From Pseudomonadota bacterium (lineage in GTDB: Bacteria > Pseudomonadota > Gammaproteobacteria > Xanthomonadales > Xanthomonadaceae): a stretch of DNA of 51,315 nt. Position 1 is the stretch's first letter, and every line of letters begins with the position of its first letter. The stretch spans positions 1 through 51,315 of the forward strand of contig JAEWNY010000068.1 in assembly GCA_023461075.1 (NCBI GenBank), read 5' to 3'. Of the stretch, positions 49,706-51,315 are shown one piece after another. A program made the translations under genes and the position numbers. The notes beneath the pieces were generated by a model. The model ran no database searches. It was not told the origin of the DNA and was given only the letters and a program-made list of their open reading frames with translations.

Positions 49706-50449
49706 ATGGTCCCCGCATCGCATCCCGTCCTGCGCCCATGGAATGGCGATGTCGCCGCGGCGCGTGCGTTGCAAACGGAGCTGGGGTCGCAGGTGAAGTT
49801 GCGCGACGGTTTCGCCAAGCCGCTACGCACGATTGCCGGATTCGATGTCGGCTTCGAAGACAGCGGCGCCACCACTCGCGCCGCGGCGATACTGCTCGAT
49901 GCGGAAAGCCTGCAACCGATCGCGATGCATGTCGCGCGGCTACCGACGGCGATGCCTTACATCCCCGGCCTGCTGTCGTTCCGCGAGTTGCCGGCGCTGC
50001 TGGAGGCACTGCACGGCCTGCCCGCGCAGCCCGATCTCGCCTTCATCGACGGCCACGGCATCGCGCATCCACGCCGTCTCGGGATCGCCGCGCATTTCGG
50101 CGTCGTCACCGGCCTGCCGGCGATCGGTGTCGCCAAGAAGAAACTGGTCGGCGAGTTCGCAGCGCTGCACGACATGCGCGGGGCGTTCACCCCGTTACGG
50201 GCGCCCAATCGCGGCGGCGGTACGCCCGGCGAGCAGATAGGCTGGGTGCTGCGCAGCAAAGTCGGCTGCCTGCCCTTGTTCGTCTCGCCCGGCCATCGGG
50301 TTTCGATGGCGTCCTGCGCGGAGCTGGTGATGCGCTTCACCACGAGTTATCGATTGCCGGAGCCAACGCGACTGGCCGACCGCCTGGCCTCCCGCCGCGG
50401 CGACATCACCATCGCCCCTTCACGCCTGCCTCCGGACAAGGCTGGCTGA
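49706..50449 (+). CDS. nfi: Endonuclease V
   Basis: A 247-residue protein with the family blocks IAGFDVGFED (catalytic Asp, about 45-54), PYIPGLLSFRELPALLEAL (strand-separating Pro-Tyr-Ile-Pro wedge), FIDGHGIAHPRRLGIAAHFG (catalytic Asp) and GVAKKKLVGEF. It nicks DNA 3' to deoxyinosine for repair. ATG 49706 has no strong ribosome site but matches the usual N-terminal length. Confidence 0.94.
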   Translation: MVPASHPVLRPWNGDVAAARALQTELGSQVKLRDGFAKPLRTIAGFDVGFEDSGATTRAAAILLDAESLQPIAMHVARLPTAMPYIPGLLSFRELPALLEALHGLPAQPDLAFIDGHGIAHPRRLGIAAHFGVVTGLPAIGVAKKKLVGEFAALHDMRGAFTPLRAPNRGGGTPGEQIGWVLRSKVGCLPLFVSPGHRVSMASCAELVMRFTTSYRLPEPTRLADRLASRRGDITIAPSRLPPDKAG

Positions 50450-50479
50450 ATCCCGTCAATCCGCTCCGGAGGAATGTCG

Positions 50480-50875
50480 ATGCGTCGGATGTCCTTGATC
50501 CTTTTTGCCTGCACGATGCTCGCCGCCTGCCAGGCTCCCGGTGCGGGCCGTGCCGCCGCAGTACCCGGCGAGCAGCATCTTGAGGTCGGTGATTCCATCA
50601 CCCTGCCCGACCACAGCACGCTCGCCTACGTGCGTGTGGTCGCCGATTCGCGCTGCCGGCCGGAGGTGACCTGCATCCGCGCCGGCGATGCCGACATCGA
50701 ATTGCGCTGGACTCCCGCCTCCGCTGCGGCGGTCACGGCCACGCTCAACAGCGATCCGGGCAACCAGCAACGCGCGCCCAATGCCGCACGACTGGGCGCA
50801 TGGAACGTGCGCCTGAAGGCGCTGGACTGGCGACAGCCGCCCGCCGCCACGCTGGCGATCAGCGCCGTTCCTTGA
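50480..50875 (+). CDS. Small lipoprotein of unknown function
   Basis: A 131-residue protein with a lipoprotein signal (MLAACQA, Cys near 17). The mature part has the recognisable block VADSRCRPEVTCIRAGDADI, with two Cys, found in many small bacterial lipoproteins without known role. ATG 50480 is preferred because GGAGG lies 7 nt upstream; ATG 50474 is too close to it. Confidence 0.8.
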   Translation: MRRMSLILFACTMLAACQAPGAGRAAAVPGEQHLEVGDSITLPDHSTLAYVRVVADSRCRPEVTCIRAGDADIELRWTPASAAAVTATLNSDPGNQQRAPNAARLGAWNVRLKALDWRQPPAATLAISAVP

Positions 50876-50976
50876 CGCATTCACGGTGATATCCGTCACG
50901 CTATCGCCGTCCTGCGGTTGACGCGGTGCAGCAACGGCGCTAGGGATGGTGCATGGGGCTCGTTCGGGGAGGAACG

Positions 50977-51315
50977 ATGGAGATGCGGTTTTCGAAGGTT
51001 CTGGCGTCCTGCTTGGTGCTGGCGTCGTTGGTCGCCGTGCCGGTCTTCGCGCAGGAAGCCCGGTGCCCACGCCTGCCGGCCGACAGCAGCCTGCACTAGG
51101 ACGAGGTCCGCCACCCGGACCTGCTGTTCTGCAAGGCGATCAATGCGGATGGCGCGCAGGTGTTCAGCGTGATGTTGAGCCGCGAGTCGCCGTTCGAGCC
51201 GGTGCGCAGCCTGCGCGCCGAATCCAGCACCATCGATGGCCGCGAAGCGCGCTGGTATCGCACCCAGATCGCCACCCGGCCGACCCTGCAGGCGCGCGAA
51301 GCCTCGGTGGAACTT
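50977..51315 (+). pseudogene. Secreted protein interrupted by in-frame TAG, cut by window end
   Basis: After GGGAGG, ATG 50977 starts a signal peptide (SCLVLASLVAVPVFAQ). The frame reads LPADSSLH, TAG at 51097-51099, then DEVRHPDLLFCKAINADG and stays open to the last base. Trp (TGG) is the likely original codon, one base from TAG. The part after the stop is as regular in composition as a real protein, with SRESPFEPVRSL and REARWYRTQIATRP. Family not recognised. Confidence 0.6.

Overview
The window looks like chromosomal DNA of a high-GC gammaproteobacterium of the Xanthomonadaceae/Lysobacteraceae. The best marker is the arginine operon. It encodes the acetylated-intermediate pathway of xanthomonads: an N-acetylornithine carbamoyltransferase with the diagnostic Glu, an ArgE-like deacetylase, and an acetylglutamate kinase fused to an N-acetyltransferase domain. 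A DksA with a long Lys/Ala tail, a FimX-like protein and TonB-dependent receptor logic fit the same group.

Layout. 1-3.4 kb: a LysR regulator (cut by the window edge) faces a coupled operon of an alpha/beta hydrolase (broken by an in-frame TAA), an O-acetyltransferase, a secreted cupin and a carboxymuconolactone-decarboxylase-like protein. 3.6-7.0 kb: an arsenic operon (arsR-arsI-arsC-aquaglyceroporin) diverges from a chromate transporter. 7.1-7.35 kb: an internally deleted IS3-type element with both ends lies against the argH stop. 7.35-14.5 kb: the operon argF'-argG-argE'-argB/A-argC-argH on the minus strand, preceded by what looks like an arginine-codon leader peptide with a terminator/antiterminator. 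15-19.5 kb: cysS, sufE, an MFS exporter and dksA. 19.5-22.3 kb: yidD, dihydroorotase, an M23 peptidase and a small protein. 22.3-26.6 kb: a minus-strand operon mtaD-ubiG-gph-(squalene/phytoene-synthase-like)-folE2. 26.7-28.4 kb: efp and its modification enzyme epmB, divergent. 28.5-32.5 kb: fimX, htpX, gluQ. 32.5-34.9 kb: a polyhydroxyalkanoate cluster (phaB, phaR, a second reductase, a 56-residue membrane protein). 35-39 kb: an M48 protease, a lipoprotein with an FGE/sulfatase-modifying domain, and rnd.

39-49.5 kb holds the most coherent accessory locus: a beta-lactamase-fold serine hydrolase and a TonB-dependent receptor, divergent from an operon of an NlpC/P60 lipoprotein, an L-Ala-D/L-Glu epimerase, a MurR/RpiR regulator, a YkuD-type lipoprotein and a dicarboxylate/amino-acid symporter. 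I read it as a peptidoglycan-peptide scavenging system. The window ends with tRNA-Ala(CGC), endonuclease V, a small lipoprotein, and a secreted protein interrupted by an in-frame TAG.

The two strongest leads are the putative arginine attenuator ahead of argF' (14286-14490) and the peptidoglycan-fragment locus (39022-49538). Three reading frames are broken by single sense-to-stop codons. No CRISPR array, rRNA or prophage was seen.
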